From NCBI GenBank assembly GCA_034509495.1, contig CM067524.1, positions 3,068,474 through 3,132,473 on the forward strand: a DNA stretch of 64,000 bases. The letters run 5' to 3'. Positions within the stretch are counted from its first letter, which is position 1, and each line of letters opens with the position of its first letter. Both the position numbers and the translations under genes were made by a program. The notes beneath the pieces were generated by a model. The model was not told the origin of the DNA. It ran no database searches and was given only the letters and a program-made list of their open reading frames with translations. Shown here piece by piece: positions 35,900-47,500 of this stretch. Source of the DNA: Acestrorhynchus altus. Taxonomy: Eukaryota; Chordata; Actinopteri; Characiformes; Acestrorhynchidae.

Positions 35900-36240
35900 T
35901 GATCTGCCCTGAGTCTGATTCACCCCGACTCCGATTCACTCCGAGTCAGTCTGTGTGCGAGTCACCCTGTGTCCGAGTCACCCTGTGTCCGAGTCACCCT
36001 GAGTCACTGTGTCTGATTCACTCTGAGTCTGAGTCGCTCTGAGTCTGATTCGCCCTGAGTCTGAGTCGCCCTGAGTCTGACTCACTCTGAGTCTGAGTCG
36101 CCCTGAGTCTGAGTCACCCTGAGTCTGATTCACTCTGAGTCTGACTCACTCTGAGTCTGATTCACCCTGAGTCTGATTCACCCTGAGTCTGATTCACTCT
36201 GAGTCTGATTCACTCTGAGTCTGATTCACTCTGAGTCTGA
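35900..36240. repeat. GAGTCTGATTCACTCT minisatellite next to the pak2 first exon
   Basis: Tandem units of 15-16 bp (CTGAGTCTGATTCACC, CTGAGTCTGAGTCGCC). The array stops about 6 bp from the donor of the presumed noncoding exon 1 of pak2. Confidence 0.88.
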
Positions 36241-36246
36241 ACTCAC

Positions 36247-36560
36247 CAGTGTTGTTCCGGTTCGGCGGCGAGCTGAGCTGAGGAGGAGGAGAGGTCCGGT
36301 CCGGACGGGTCTGGGGGGGAGACGGGCTCAGTGCGCAGCTGCGGTACAAGATCAGTCTGAGCTGCGGAGCGGAACTACTGACCCGCCCTGAACTACAGCT
36401 CTGTCCCTCACTGTCCCCCACTGTCCAACTGTCCCTCAGTCTCTCTCGCTCTGATCCTCCAACTTTCACAAACTAACACAGCTCCTCTAACGGCCTTCGC
36501 TCCGCTCCGAGCTCAGCATGACGGGAAGTGTAGTCTGCACAGGAACCGGAAACACTAATG
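36247..36560 (-). promoter_or_regulatory. pak2: pak2 CpG promoter and noncoding first exon
   Basis: A CpG-rich stretch with a minus-strand donor ACTG|GTGAGT at 36247. The partner acceptor is CCCCCTTCAG near 31125, about 50 bp upstream of the pak2 ATG. This gives a noncoding exon 1 (about 36470-36247) and an intron of about 5.1 kb. The start of transcription is not visible from motifs; no TATA box was seen. Confidence 0.65.
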
Positions 36561-36614
36561 AAGCGCAGTCTCACAACTACAACTCCCATCAGCCCTCCGG
36601 ACACAACAACAAAG

Positions 36615-36790
36615 ACACCTTCCGCTTCATCACTGGACACTTTATCAGAAACACCCCCTTCTGCTTCATCACTGGACACTTTATTAGAAACACCACCCTG
36701 AGCTTCATCACTGGACACTTTATTAGAAACACCCCCTTCTGCTTCACTCACTGGACACTTTATTAGAAACACCCCCCTTCTGCTTCACTC
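36615..36790. repeat. 39-bp repeat upstream of pak2
   Basis: About four copies of CATCACTGGACACTTTATYA plus GAAACACCCCCTTCTGCTT, just upstream of the pak2 CpG promoter. Confidence 0.88.
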
Positions 36791-36829
36791 ACATGGTCAG
36801 TATTCAGTAGAGCAGTGTGAATGGTGGTA

Positions 36830-37050
36830 GTGTGTGAGGGAGTGAAGGGGGGTTAGTGAGTGAAGGGTGAGAGGGGTGACTGGCTAAGTGAGTGAGTGAG
36901 TGAAGGGGGTTGAGAGCGAGTAAGTGAAGGGGGGTTAGTGAGTGAAGAGTGAGGGGGTGACTGGGTGGGTGAGTGAAGGGTGAGTGAGGCGGTGAGTGAG
37001 TGAAGGGTGAGTGAAGGGGGTGAGTGAGTGAGGGGGTGAGAGGGGTGATT
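36830..37050. repeat. GTGAGTGAAGGG degenerate tandem repeat
   Basis: Irregular units of GTGAGTGAAGGGGGTTAGT-type sequence between the pak2 promoter and the ing5 3' end. Confidence 0.75.
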
Positions 37051-37147
37051 TGTAAAATCAGTGAATGGGGGATTAAAGCTGTGGTGACTGATCTGTGATC
37101 AGTGTTCAGACAGATTATAACATCACACTGATCACTTTAATATAACC

Positions 37148-37153
37148 TTTATT
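37148..37153 (-). terminator. ing5: ing5 poly(A) signal
   Basis: AATAAA on the minus strand, about 155 bp past the ing5 stop codon. Confidence 0.65.
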
Positions 37154-37305
37154 AATAAACAGTCATTACACAAACAGCGCCTCCGTGTGGCAGCAGCGGC
37201 GGCGTCGGCGACGGAGGCAGTCGTTGGTTACAGTCTCTGGTTCAGTATAAATTAATCTTTGGTGACATCATACGTTAGTGTGACCTCATCGCTGTACGAG
37301 CAGCT

Positions 37306-38647
37306 TTACTTCTTCATGTCCTGAACACACCGCGGACAGAACCTGCACAATAGCAGACAGGGTTAAAGAGCAGAACCTGAAAACACCTGTAAACACCTGC
37401 AGACAGAAGAGGAGAGGAGAGGAGAGGAGAGAAGAGAAGAGAAGAGGAGAGAAGAGGAGAGGAGGAAGAGAAGGGAAGAGAAGAGAAGAAGAGTAGAGAA
37501 AAGAGAAGAGAGGAAGAGGAGAGAAGAGAGGAAGAGAAGAGAAGAGGAGAAGAGAAGAGAAGAGAGGAAGAGGAGAGAAGAGAGGAAGAGAAGAGAGAGG
37601 AAGAGGAGAGAATAGAAGAGAGGAGAGGAAGAGAAGAAGTAGATGAGAAGAGAAGGAGAGGAGTAGGAGAGAAGAGAAGAGAGAGGAAGAGAAGAGAAGA
37701 GGAGAAGAGAGGAAGAGAAGAGAAGAGAGGAAGAGAAGAGAAGAGAGGAAGAGAAGAAGAGAAGAGGAGAAGAGAAGAGAGAGGAAGAGAAGAGGAGAAG
37801 AGAAGGAGTAGAGAAGAGAGAGGAAGAGAAGAAAAGAGAAGAGGAGAGAAGAGAGAGGAAGAGAAGAGAAGAAGAGGAGGAGAAGAGAAGAGGAGAGAAG
37901 AGAGGAAGAGAAGAGAAGATAAGAGGAAGAGAAGAGGAGAGAAGAGAAGAGGAGAGAAGAGGAGAGAGGAGGAGAGGATCTTCTCACCATTCCCCCTTTG
38001 GTTTAGTCATCAGATCCACACACGCAAAGTGGAACCATTCTATGGGACACTGGAGAGAATAAAAGGCCGATATGAACACGGTTCTGTCGTCCTGTTCCTG
38101 TTTATAACACGTCTAAACGGATCTAAACAGTCAGACTGTAGATCACAGTCCTCGTCCCTTCATAACGAGAGCTCCTACAGTAGAACGGGGCAGTGCGCGA
38201 GAGTGACGGTCACTCACATCAGCGTTATCGCAGCCGATCATCTCTCCGTACGACACCTGACCGCACAGGCAGTACGTGGGCTCGTTCGGGTCCACCGGCA
38301 TGTCCAGAACATCTGAGGGCTGCACTGCCAGCAGGGCGGCGCTAACGGTCAGCATCAGAGGGAGAAACACACTGAATTACTGACACACGCACACACACGC
38401 ACACACGCACACACACGCGCACACACACGCACACACACGCACACACACGCACACACACGCACACACACGCACACACACGCACACACACGCACACACACAC
38501 ATATGCATATACTGAAAGAACCTGGTCTTCTGTGTTGTGTGTTTAGGGGAGTTGTGAGAGGAGGTTTTCTGGCCCCGCCCACTGCATTTCTTCTTCTCCC
38601 TGCTGTTTTTATCCCCTGAATAAGAAAACACAGTTATACAGTCTGAC

Positions 38648-38709
<62 letters not shown>

Positions 38710-39286
38710 GCGGAGCTTCTCTAACAGTGCTGCAGCACCCCCTACTGTCAAAGCTGTGTAACTGTGAACAGGCAGGCAGTGAGTCAATTTCACAGGTTTA
38801 CTGTGTAAAACGACAAACAGATTCATTTAGTCCATCTGTTAGTTTAATAACTGGCCGAATAATGCAGATCTTCTGGTTGCCATAGTGATCTCTGAATTAT
38901 AACTACTGTGAGTAATAACAGCATCTGTTTAAAGGCTACGATATATTATAGGTTATTTTATAGCTGCATCATCATTACGTCATCATTACGCCCTTCTGTG
39001 AAGTTAATTCATTGGTTAACACAACCGAGTCATCTGACCCTGTCCACCTTTACAATTTCTATATTTATGAGACACGTCAGCATCTCCAGATCACACTGTC
39101 CTTCCTGACCAAGCTTATTAAACACTCTCTTACTCCTGCTTTTCTTTTCGTCCGAGCTGTCCGGTCCACTGGAGTCCAGTTTTTCCTTCAGCTCGTTCTC
39201 AAAGCGCGCCAAATCAGCGTCCAGCCGCCGGATGTGTTTGTCCACCTGCATTCACAAGAGTTACAGTCACTGAACACATTCACTCA

Positions 39287-39346
<60 letters not shown>

Positions 39347-40936
39347 AGCTCGTAGATCTGCATCGCGAGCTGCACTTTATCATCGCTGAACTCTCGGCAC
39401 TGATTGTAGGCATTCTCGATTCTCTTCAGGTGATCCATTCGCTCCTCAGATGACAGGTTCTTCACGTTTGCAGTGTATTCTGCAGCCAGGTTATCGATCT
39501 CCACCTTCTTTACTGCAGAGAACCGAGAAACAAGTTAACAAACACAGCCAGTGTACACACACGAACGTACGGAATATCAAGTGTAGGGCTGTAACCACCG
39601 ATCGTCCTTAAACAGACCATCAAAACAGCGAGCAACTAATTTAACAGTCATCACACGTTTTCTCCCTTAACCGTAACCACGTGGAATCCAGTGTTACTGC
39701 TGCTGATCCGGTTCACACTAATCCGGTTCCTGCTGCTGATCCGGTTCACACTAATCCGGTTCCTGCTGCTGATCCGGTTCACACTAATCCGGTTCCTGCT
39801 GCTGATCCAGTTCACACTAATCCGGTACCTGCTGCTGATCCAGTTCACACTAATCCGGTACCTGCTGCTGATCCAGTTCACACTAATCCGGTTCCTGCTG
39901 CTGATCCGGTTCAGTCGGATGCAGACCGAGCGGCTGTCCGTCTCAGGAACGGACGTGGAGAAAACCCTTATGGATTCGTAAGACAACACAGCCACACATC
40001 CGCAGCACGTCACTCTGGAGTGAGAGTGTTGAGCAGGCGTGGGAGCGTCACACGGACATGGGCCGAGTGACCCGGTCATTATAAACGAGGAGAACGGCTG
40101 CAATATGAACGGTGTCCATTTACAAATAAAGCCCTGTTCTTCAGCAAAAAGAGCCAATCAGTTTGCAGGTCATGCTGAGAGCGGAGGAGGCTCTGGCCAG
40201 AAGATGTCAAAATAAAAGTCCCTTTTAAAGCGAATGTTGTCTCAACGCCTCGTGTTTTTCCTTTTTTCAGATGTGAAAAGTGAAGATTTAGTTGTATTAT
40301 ATTTTCTTTGCTGCATAAAAATGGGGTTTTATTGATCATTATATCAGTGACACAGAGAGACAGAGACAGAAGATGGATTATTAAGAAGAGCATCATCACT
40401 GGTCTGCTGGGAGAGCAGGCGTACTTTCGGTCCTGGTGTCCAGCTCGGTCATCAGGGAGAAGCTTCTGTGCAGCTCGGGGGGCAGAGCCTCGAGGCCTGT
40501 GGGTCAGAGAAGAACAGCAGGAGTGTGCAGGCCACGACACACTGACTATCACCCCCAGCGTCTCCCTCAGCGCTCCGACCACCGCGGCAGCAGGTCTCAC
40601 AGCTCTGTCAGGAGTTTGTGAGAAAGAGCAGAAGATCAGCTGAAGGTGTTGGAGGAACTCTCCGCTCCACCTTAAAAAAGCGTGTGACTGCGCAGGCGCA
40701 GCCCTCGGCTGCTGCGTTATTTAAGGTGGAGCGGAGAGTTAGAACCCAGAGTGAAGTTCAGCTTTACTGATCGATCAAATCGATCAGCCCTATCGATCTG
40801 CCAGCTCTTACACACACACCCTCACAAAGTTAAACCGCTGTCATAACCTCCACCCGCAGCACCTCCCTCACACCCCGTACAGAACCGAAGGTCCCTCACT
40901 GTCCAGATAATGTTCTAGATACATCGCTGTGGCCAT
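37306..40936 (-). CDS. ing5: ing5, inhibitor of growth 5
   Basis: This is the PHD-finger subunit of HBO1 and MOZ/MORF acetyltransferase complexes and reads H3K4me3. Eight exons with consistent phases give 234 residues (human 240): 40936-40900 (MATAMYLEHYLD), 40496-40425 (PPELHRSFSLMTELDTRTE), 39512-39346 (EIDNLAAEYTANVKNLSSEE), 39245-39134 (VDKHIRRLDADLARFENELK), 38615-38522 (basic, KKKCSGRGQKTSSHNSP), 38341-38218 (PSDVLDMPVDPNEPTYCLCG), 38049-37988 (CPIEWFHFACVDLMTKPKGE) and 37342-37306 (WFCPRCVQDMKK, stop). The PHD zinc ligands are all present. MATAMYLEHYLDS favours ing5 over ing4, although exon 2 has diverged. One KGKW lysine is Glu (KGEW). There are no frame breaks, in contrast to pak2 next door. 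The exon 38341 acceptor (GTTAG) is the least certain boundary. Confidence 0.93.
37403..37977. repeat. 575-bp purine tract filling the last ing5 intron
   Basis: Nearly pure GAGAAGAGGA-type purine sequence on the plus strand, therefore CU-only in ing5 pre-mRNA. It occupies almost all of intron 37987-37343. Confidence 0.95.
38390..38500. repeat. (CACACACACG)n microsatellite
   Basis: A ten-base repeat combining CA and CG, in an ing5 intron about 20 bp from the donor of exon 38615-38522. A pure (CA)n run follows at 38650-38705. Confidence 0.92.
39295..39345. repeat. (CA)n microsatellite containing the ing5 exon 3 donor
   Basis: About 50 bp of CA, read as (GU)n in ing5 RNA. The exon 39512-39346 donor is simply the first GT of this run (GAGCTG|GTGTGTGT). 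Confidence 0.9.
39700..39915. repeat. 33-bp minisatellite in ing5 intron 2
   Basis: About 6.5 copies of CCTGCTGCTGATCCGGTTCA plus CACTAATCCGGTT, with CCAG and GGTACC variants. The period of 33 bp explains the open frames across it. Confidence 0.92.
40656..40740. promoter_or_regulatory. Inverted repeat, TCCACCTTAAA palindrome copy B
   Basis: The left arm 40656-40676 (ending CGCTCCACCTTAAA) and right arm 40720-40740 (TTTAAGGTGGAGCG onward) are perfect 21-bp reverse complements. The 43-bp spacer contains GTGACT, the NRF1-like TGCGCAGGCGCA and GCTGCTG. It lies in ing5 intron 1, about 160 bp downstream of exon 1. Confidence 0.88.
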
Positions 40937-41160
40937 CTCAGCTCCCCGCGCGTTAACTTTACCGCTCTGCGTTCATACAGGACAGCCCGCTGCTGTTTAT
41001 CTGACACACACACCACCCGGACCGCCTGCAGCCCCGCCGCGCTCTGCTGAGGGCCGTTCACACCTTCTATAGATCAGCGGAAGTGGAGGCGCTTCCTGCA
41101 ACACAGCCGCTCGCTGCGCTCAGCGGCGCCCTCTACAGTCCGGGAGATTACAGTCAACGA
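40937..41160 (-). promoter_or_regulatory. ing5: ing5 CpG promoter region
   Basis: CpG-rich sequence directly upstream of the ing5 ATG, including GCGCGTTAAC and a GC-dense block at 41025-41140. No TATA box was seen. Confidence 0.65.
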
Positions 41161-41204
41161 AGCAGAAATGAAAACGACTTTTACACGTTTTACAGAAATT
41201 CTCT

Positions 41205-41303
41205 TTATTCTCCTTTATTCTCTTTTATTCTCCTTTATTCTCCTTTATTCTCTTTTATTCTCCTTTATTCTCCTTTATTCTCCTTTATTCTCTTTTATTC
41301 TCC
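41205..41303. repeat. TTTATTCTCC tandem repeat
   Basis: About nine copies of a 10-11 bp unit (CTTTATTCTC, TTTTATTCTC). Confidence 0.9.
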
Positions 41304-42105
41304 AATCTGATCAACAGTCTATAAAGTATAAACTGATTTCATATTAAAAACTTTTCATGTATTCAGTAAAATCATTCTCCTTTTTTTGCTTGACCATGTT
41401 TTTAAAAACATGATTCTGTATTTTTTAATCAGTTTTCATATATTTGTTATATTTGTTTATTTATTTTTATGTTTGTTTGTTTTTTGAGTTTTATGTTTTT
41501 ACTTTTTTAAGTTTTGTTTTTTTTACTGAACAATAATAATAAGTAATGTAAGAACAGGCCTGTACAGATCAAAACTGGCTCTTGTTCTGCATCAAATAAT
41601 AAATATCTAGAGATCGTGTGACTGTCCAGCACCAATGAACAGATGACCGACTGACAAAGCCAGTTAAACCATTAAACACTCTAATGTCTGGGGAAGACAT
41701 GAGTGGATGGATTATGATTGTTTTATATCTGGTTAATAGTTAATTATAACTCTGGTTTATTCCTGTACCTGCAGATGGAGACACAGGTTTTTGGTAAAGT
41801 CAGTCTTGAAAATGCTGGTATGTAAAGGCAGGAACGCTGAAGGAGAGTGAGTGTGATTGGACTGAAGAATCTGGTCTGATGAAGGACAGTGTTGAAGAAG
41901 AAAGAAATAAAGATCTGTATCTGATACTGACTCTTCAAAGAAGTCTGCTGCTCTGAGGAAATGTCTCCAGATTTTAAGGCAGGTTTAGGGGGACACCCCA
42001 AACCCTCCAGTCAGGGCTTAGTCCCCCTCACAAATCTCCAGTGACACCCCTGGATGGAGCTTCAGGTAGTGAGCCCTTATTGAGTGAAATTCCACTGGAC
42101 CAGCA
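41304..42105. other. AT-rich intergenic, no gene seen
   Basis: Poly-T and AT-rich sequence between ing5 and the Tc1-like remnants. Nothing coding was recognised. Confidence 0.45.
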
Positions 42106-42239
42106 GCTCTGTGGGCCTACAGTAATCCACTTTCCTCCTACAGCAGGACTGGAGGAGAACAGTGCTCCCAGTGCTGGTAGCATCATGTGACAGGGAGACT
42201 TCCAGCCCCTGACAGTAACACAGTATTACACTTACAGTC

Positions 42240-42620
42240 AAAACTACACTGTCCCCAAGAAGGACGTGTGGGACTGCAGTTCTGTAGTGAATGAAGATGA
42301 AGGTGATCAGGATCAATAACTGATGATAACTGTAGTCTGATCTGATCAATATTTATTGATCTACTCATACAGAAGTGGTGTCTCTCAGGACGGCGTCGGG
42401 TTTAACTCAACATGGAGTCTCTGGATGGAGGTGTAGAGGTTCCTAATGGTGTCCTGTGATGATCCATCTCATGCAGATTTGATATAGATTTTGCAGAAGA
42501 GGTCACATACCTTCTGGACACATGACAGCACTAAAATGATCTTGGTCCTGACAACAGTGCCTCAACACAGCGATTCAATAGTGGTCTCCAACGAGACTCA
42601 CACAGGACTCATCGCTGAAG
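42240..42620 (-). mobile_element. Second copy of the Tc1/mariner 3' remnant
   Basis: Shares long blocks with 12712-13150, including CTCTCAGGACGGCGTCGGGT and TTCCTAATGGTGTCCTGTGA, in the same orientation. It is more decayed and has no intact reading frame. Confidence 0.7.
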
Positions 42621-42739
42621 ATGACCTGCTGTATTACATCATTGATCATATGTACAATCTGTTGTAAGTGTATCTCCAGCCAACAAAGATCACATCAACA
42701 GCAAGGTGTGTAACAGTCTACACGGTCACAAATGAATGT

Positions 42740-42960
42740 TTCTTTAGTTTTAAACAGAAAGGCAATGTTCTGGAACGACCCAGTCAGAGTCCTGATCTTA
42801 ATCCAGTGGAGATGTTGTGGAACGACCCAGTCAGAGTCCTGATCTTAATCCAGTGGAGATGTTGTGGAAGGACCTGAAGCAGCGGTTCATGGGAGGAAAC
42901 CCACCAACAAAACAGAGCTGGAGGAATGAACTTCTCTCACCCCAATGGCCCCTGCCTGTA
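42740..42960 (+). mobile_element. Tc1-like transposase fragment with an internal 47-bp duplication
   Basis: The plus strand encodes RPSQSPDLNPVEMLW, the hallmark region holding the last acidic catalytic residue of Tc1 transposases, then KDLKQRFMGGNPPTKQSW in the downstream copy. A 47-bp segment starting GGAACGACCCAGTCAGAG is duplicated directly, shifting the frame. Upstream transposase regions are missing. Confidence 0.75.
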
Positions 42961-43008
42961 ACCCCGCCCTCTTAATGCAAGCTGAAACAAAACCGAAAGA
43001 GAGAGAGA

Positions 43009-43051
<43 letters not shown>

Positions 43052-43845
43052 GCCTGTAACGTGGTGAGTTCATAACAATATAAATGTATTAAAATGGTGA
43101 ATTAATTTAAAGGAGTCGGTTATTAAAGGTTAAACTGTGTTGAAATGGTTTAAAGTGGATTAAAGTGGGGAAAGTTAGAGCAGTTCAGATTCCTGCAGGT
43201 GAAACACAGATTCATGAGTTCAGAAGTGTCTATACATCAGTGATCGATATCAGAATTGGAGGAAACGATTATCTGATCATCATCTGAATCAGCTGTTCCG
43301 TCTGTCTTTAGAGGAGAACAGCGAGGTCAGAGCGAGTCATTCGAGGCACTTTAACATGGATCTATAAGGGTTTGATGTGGTTCAGGCAACTCTCGCCCGC
43401 ACGTCTGGTAGGATTTGATGGTCTTCGCCATCACGCCCATGATGATTCAATGCCCATTATCGATCATGAGAGCACAATTTTGTTAATCAAGGGATTGATT
43501 TAATAAAAACGAGTCCATGTTTTAGAAAAACGTACAAGAAAGGAACACTTTTAATTTGACATACATTCAAATATTTAATGATAATTCAGTTTATCATAGA
43601 AATATCAACATAAAGCTCATCTGAGTGGTAGTGTATGACAGCTTCAAAGATCTGGAGAAAAAGTAAAGCACGGGAGTCAAAAACACAGTGACTTCACTCA
43701 CACTTTCACTGAAACTGGATCTTTAATAAGTGCAAAAGCTCATCCTGAAGCTGCACCTTCAAAGACAATCTCACCTGTTACATCACTGAAGACTGGGATC
43801 AGGAACTGCTTCCCTGAGTTCTGTTTGAAGAACAAAAACTCTACA
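42961..43845. other. Upstream region of the NLR gene, no gene seen
   Basis: Contains a (GA)n run (42990-43045), then unique-looking sequence. A 5' UTR exon of the NLR could lie here but none can be defined. Confidence 0.4.
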
Positions 43846-44549
43846 ATGGAGCTTCATCAGTCGAGCCACGCAGGAGGAACCCCTAACCCACAGTGAGTAA
43901 CTTCATCTTCAACGTGAGAAAAGTAGGACGGTTCACGATCATATTTCTTCTGCTCAAACTTCGAGTTTCAGTAAAGAGAGGAAATTCTCAGTTCTGCTCT
44001 TCACTGTTCTGTCACTGCTCATCCTTCTTCCAGGATAAAGTCTGAGAGATCCCCAGAACCCAGCTGTGTGTCTGCCACCAGTCACCAGGCCATCGAGAAC
44101 CATCCTGAAATCAGCAGAGGAGCTGGAGAACCCAACTGTGTGTCTATAAAGAGTGACCGGTCCATTGGGAACCGTCCTAATTTCAGTGGGGGAGGTGGAG
44201 AACCCAGCTGTGTGTCTGCTCCCAGTCACCAGTCCATTGAGAACCAACCTGAAATCAGCAGAGGAGGTGGAGAACCCAGCTGTGTGTCTATAAAGAGTGA
44301 CCGGTCCATTGGGAACCGTCCTAATTTCAGTGGGGGAGGTGGAGAACCCAGCTGTGTGTCTGCTACCAGTCACCAGTCCATTGAGAACCAACCTGAAATC
44401 AGCAGAGGAGGTGGAGAACCCAGCTGTGTGTCTATAAAGAGTGACCAGTCCATTGGGAACCGTCCTGAATTCAGCGGAGGTGTCTCTAATATAGGGTAAG
44501 TTTAATAGCACTCATTCTAAAGCTCATGAATAATTCAGTTATTGTAGAA

Positions 44550-44592
<43 letters not shown>

Positions 44593-47500
44593 TTTGATGA
44601 TTGTGACTGTCATTATTGGAGGTAGAGCAGTGGATCACAATCTGTTGGTCTGTAGAAAATCAGCTCAGTATTATGACTGAAATAATACAGGATGATGGCA
44701 GAATCCTGCACCTATCACCTGGGGTTATACATAGGCTCCACCCCATTCCAAAAATCTCAGGTAGGCTCCACCCTTCAGTAGTAAATAGTAAGGTTGCTGT
44801 GTCCGTTTATGAGCCAACCAGCACTTCCACACTTGCTGCGTGTGACATCACACAGGAAGTTGATCAAATGCTACAGTTACACATTTGACTCCGCCCATTT
44901 ACTTTACCTGTACTCCAATCACATCCTCTCAAGCTCTTCACAGTAGTCTTCAGGTCACCTCCTGAGATTTCACAGGATTTTACTCAGAACCTTCAGAACA
45001 TACACACACCAACCTGTCACTCTCCCCATCCTCCACCTTCAATGGTCCAACCCCACCCAACCTCCTCTACTTCTGACCACTCCTTCATAACTGCCCTCTG
45101 AACCCAGCAGTGCTGTAGTAGACTTCCCTACAGAACCCCCTAACCCCTAACTCTACTGGTCTAACACACACCTGTGCACCGCCCCCCACGCTCTCTTACC
45201 TCCAACACCAAACCTGCTTATCTCAGCCTTTTCCTTTCCTCAACCTCATCTTCAACCATCAGCTCCGGAATATTAACTATTCATCTACTCTGAGTTTAAC
45301 ACAATATCAGGAATCTGGAACCTGTAGTTTAGTACCTACACCTGCCAACAACTTCCAGTCTGGTGCATCTCTCCATTTACCAATATTGCCACCCTGCACT
45401 CGTTCTGCACTGCTCCTCACACACAAATCTAATTAACCTGCTTCCACTAACAGTGTTGTTACCTTCTAAGCACTTCTTATCAAATGTATCTGCAAAAGAC
45501 CTTAGTACCTGCTTATGCAGCCATATGTAGCAACCCTGCAACAAGCTAACCTCACATGCTGACAAAATGTGTTTTAACGTCCCAGTCCCAGCACACACTT
45601 CACAACCTGGATCTTCATCTATCCACTGCCCAAGGTTTCACAGTGCTGAGAATGACCCACCACCCACATCATATCTACTCTGTGGTGGTCCTGTGGGGTC
45701 CTGATCATTGAAGATCAGGGTGAAAGGAGGAGAATAAAGTATCAGAGAAACAGATGAACTACAGTCTGGATTATAGAACCACAAAGAGCTCCTGTATGTA
45801 AATGAGGAGGTGGTCATAATGTCATGGGTGATCGGTGTAAATCATCATCATCATCACACAGAAATCTTCTGCAAAAAATCAGGATAAAAACATTCGGATG
45901 CAAATCAGTGAAAAGGTTCTGGAGGTTTCTATTGGCCAGTGAAAATGGAGACCAAAGGTTTTTGAATGACAGTGAAGATACAGGTGTTATGTTTTGCTGA
46001 TGTGTGTGTTTCTGTGTTTGTCTCCCATCAGACTCTACTTCTCAAAACTGGTCCTGCAGATAAACACTGTGTTTGAGAGAATTGGACACATAAAACAGTA
46101 TTTTCAGGAAAGTGAGGAGGATGTTCTTCACAGAGTCTCAGAGAGACAGAAAACCAGCCTGAAGAACAAGTACGAGAGCTTATTTGAGGGGATCAGAAAT
46201 GAGGAGAACAAGACCCTCCTGAACAGGATTTACACTCAGCTTTACATCATCGAGGGAGAGAGTGAAGGAGTGAATGAAGAACATGAGGTTCTACAGATGG
46301 AGAAAACACCAAGAAAACACTTACAAGATACTCCAATCAACTGCTCGGACATCTTTACACCTCTACAGGGCCCTGAGAGAGAAACCCAAGAAGAGACCAC
46401 TGGTGCTGAAGGTCTCAGACATGAACAAAGAACAGAAGAGTCAGGATGGAACATACCAAAGATCAGAAGTGTGCTGACTAAAGGAATCGCCGGAATTGGA
46501 AAAACCGTCTCCGTGCAGAAGTTAATTCTGGACTGGGCTGAGGGAACAGCCAATCAGGATGTAGAGCTTATGTTTGTGCTGCCGTTCCGGGAACTGAACT
46601 TGATTAAAGATGATCAATACAGTCTTCTTGGACTTCTCTGTGCCTTCCATCCTGAGCTCAAAGATCTGGACCCAAAGATCTACGAGGTGTGTAAAGCTGT
46701 GTTCATATTTGATGGTCTGGATGAAAGCAGAATTCCTCTGAACTTCAACTGTCAGAAAGTCTCTGACATAACTGAGGCATCATCAGTGGGTGGGTTGATG
46801 GCAAATCTCATCAAAGGAGACCTGCTTCCATCTGCTTTAATCTGGGTAACCTCCAGACCAGCAGCAGCCAATCAGATCCCTCCTTGATACATCGGCCGTG
46901 TCACAGAAATCCAGGGATTCAATGACCTGCAGAAGGAGGAGTACTTCAGGAAGAGGATCAGTGAAGAGGACCAAGCCAAGAAAATCATCTCCCACATTAA
47001 GACAACAAAGACCCTTCACATCATGTGCCACATTCCTGTCTTCTGCTGGATCTCAGCGACGGTGCTTCAGCGAATGATCTATCACACAGAAATCCCCAAA
47101 ACTCTGACTGAAATGTACCTACACTTCCTCCTCACTCAGATCAGCATGAAGAGCCAGAAATATGAGGAGAAACCTCAGAGAGACCCAAAGAAACTGCTGG
47201 AATCCAACAGACCCATGCTCCTGAAACTGGCTGAACTGGCTTTCAGACAGCTGATAAAGCACAATGTGATGTTCTATGAAGAGGACCTGAGACAGAGCGG
47301 CATTGACATCACTGAGGCGTCTCAGTATTCTGGGATCTTCACTGAGATCTTTAGGGAGGAGTGTGTGCTTTACCAGAGGAAGGTCTACTGCTTTGTTCAC
47401 CTGAGTTTTCAGGAGTTCCTGGCAGCTGTTTATGTGTTTCACTGCTATGATATCAAGAAATTGTGGGATCTGGAGATTTTTTCCCCGTTTTCCACATTAG

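Noticed and set aside
37286..37990. A 234-residue Ser/Leu/Phe frame resembling membrane segments
   Set aside because: Translation of the CU tract filling the last ing5 intron; the real ing5 exons at both edges use other frames.
46885..46887. TGA read as selenocysteine in the NLR
   Set aside because: NLR proteins are not selenoproteins and no SECIS-like structure was recognised in the 3' region.
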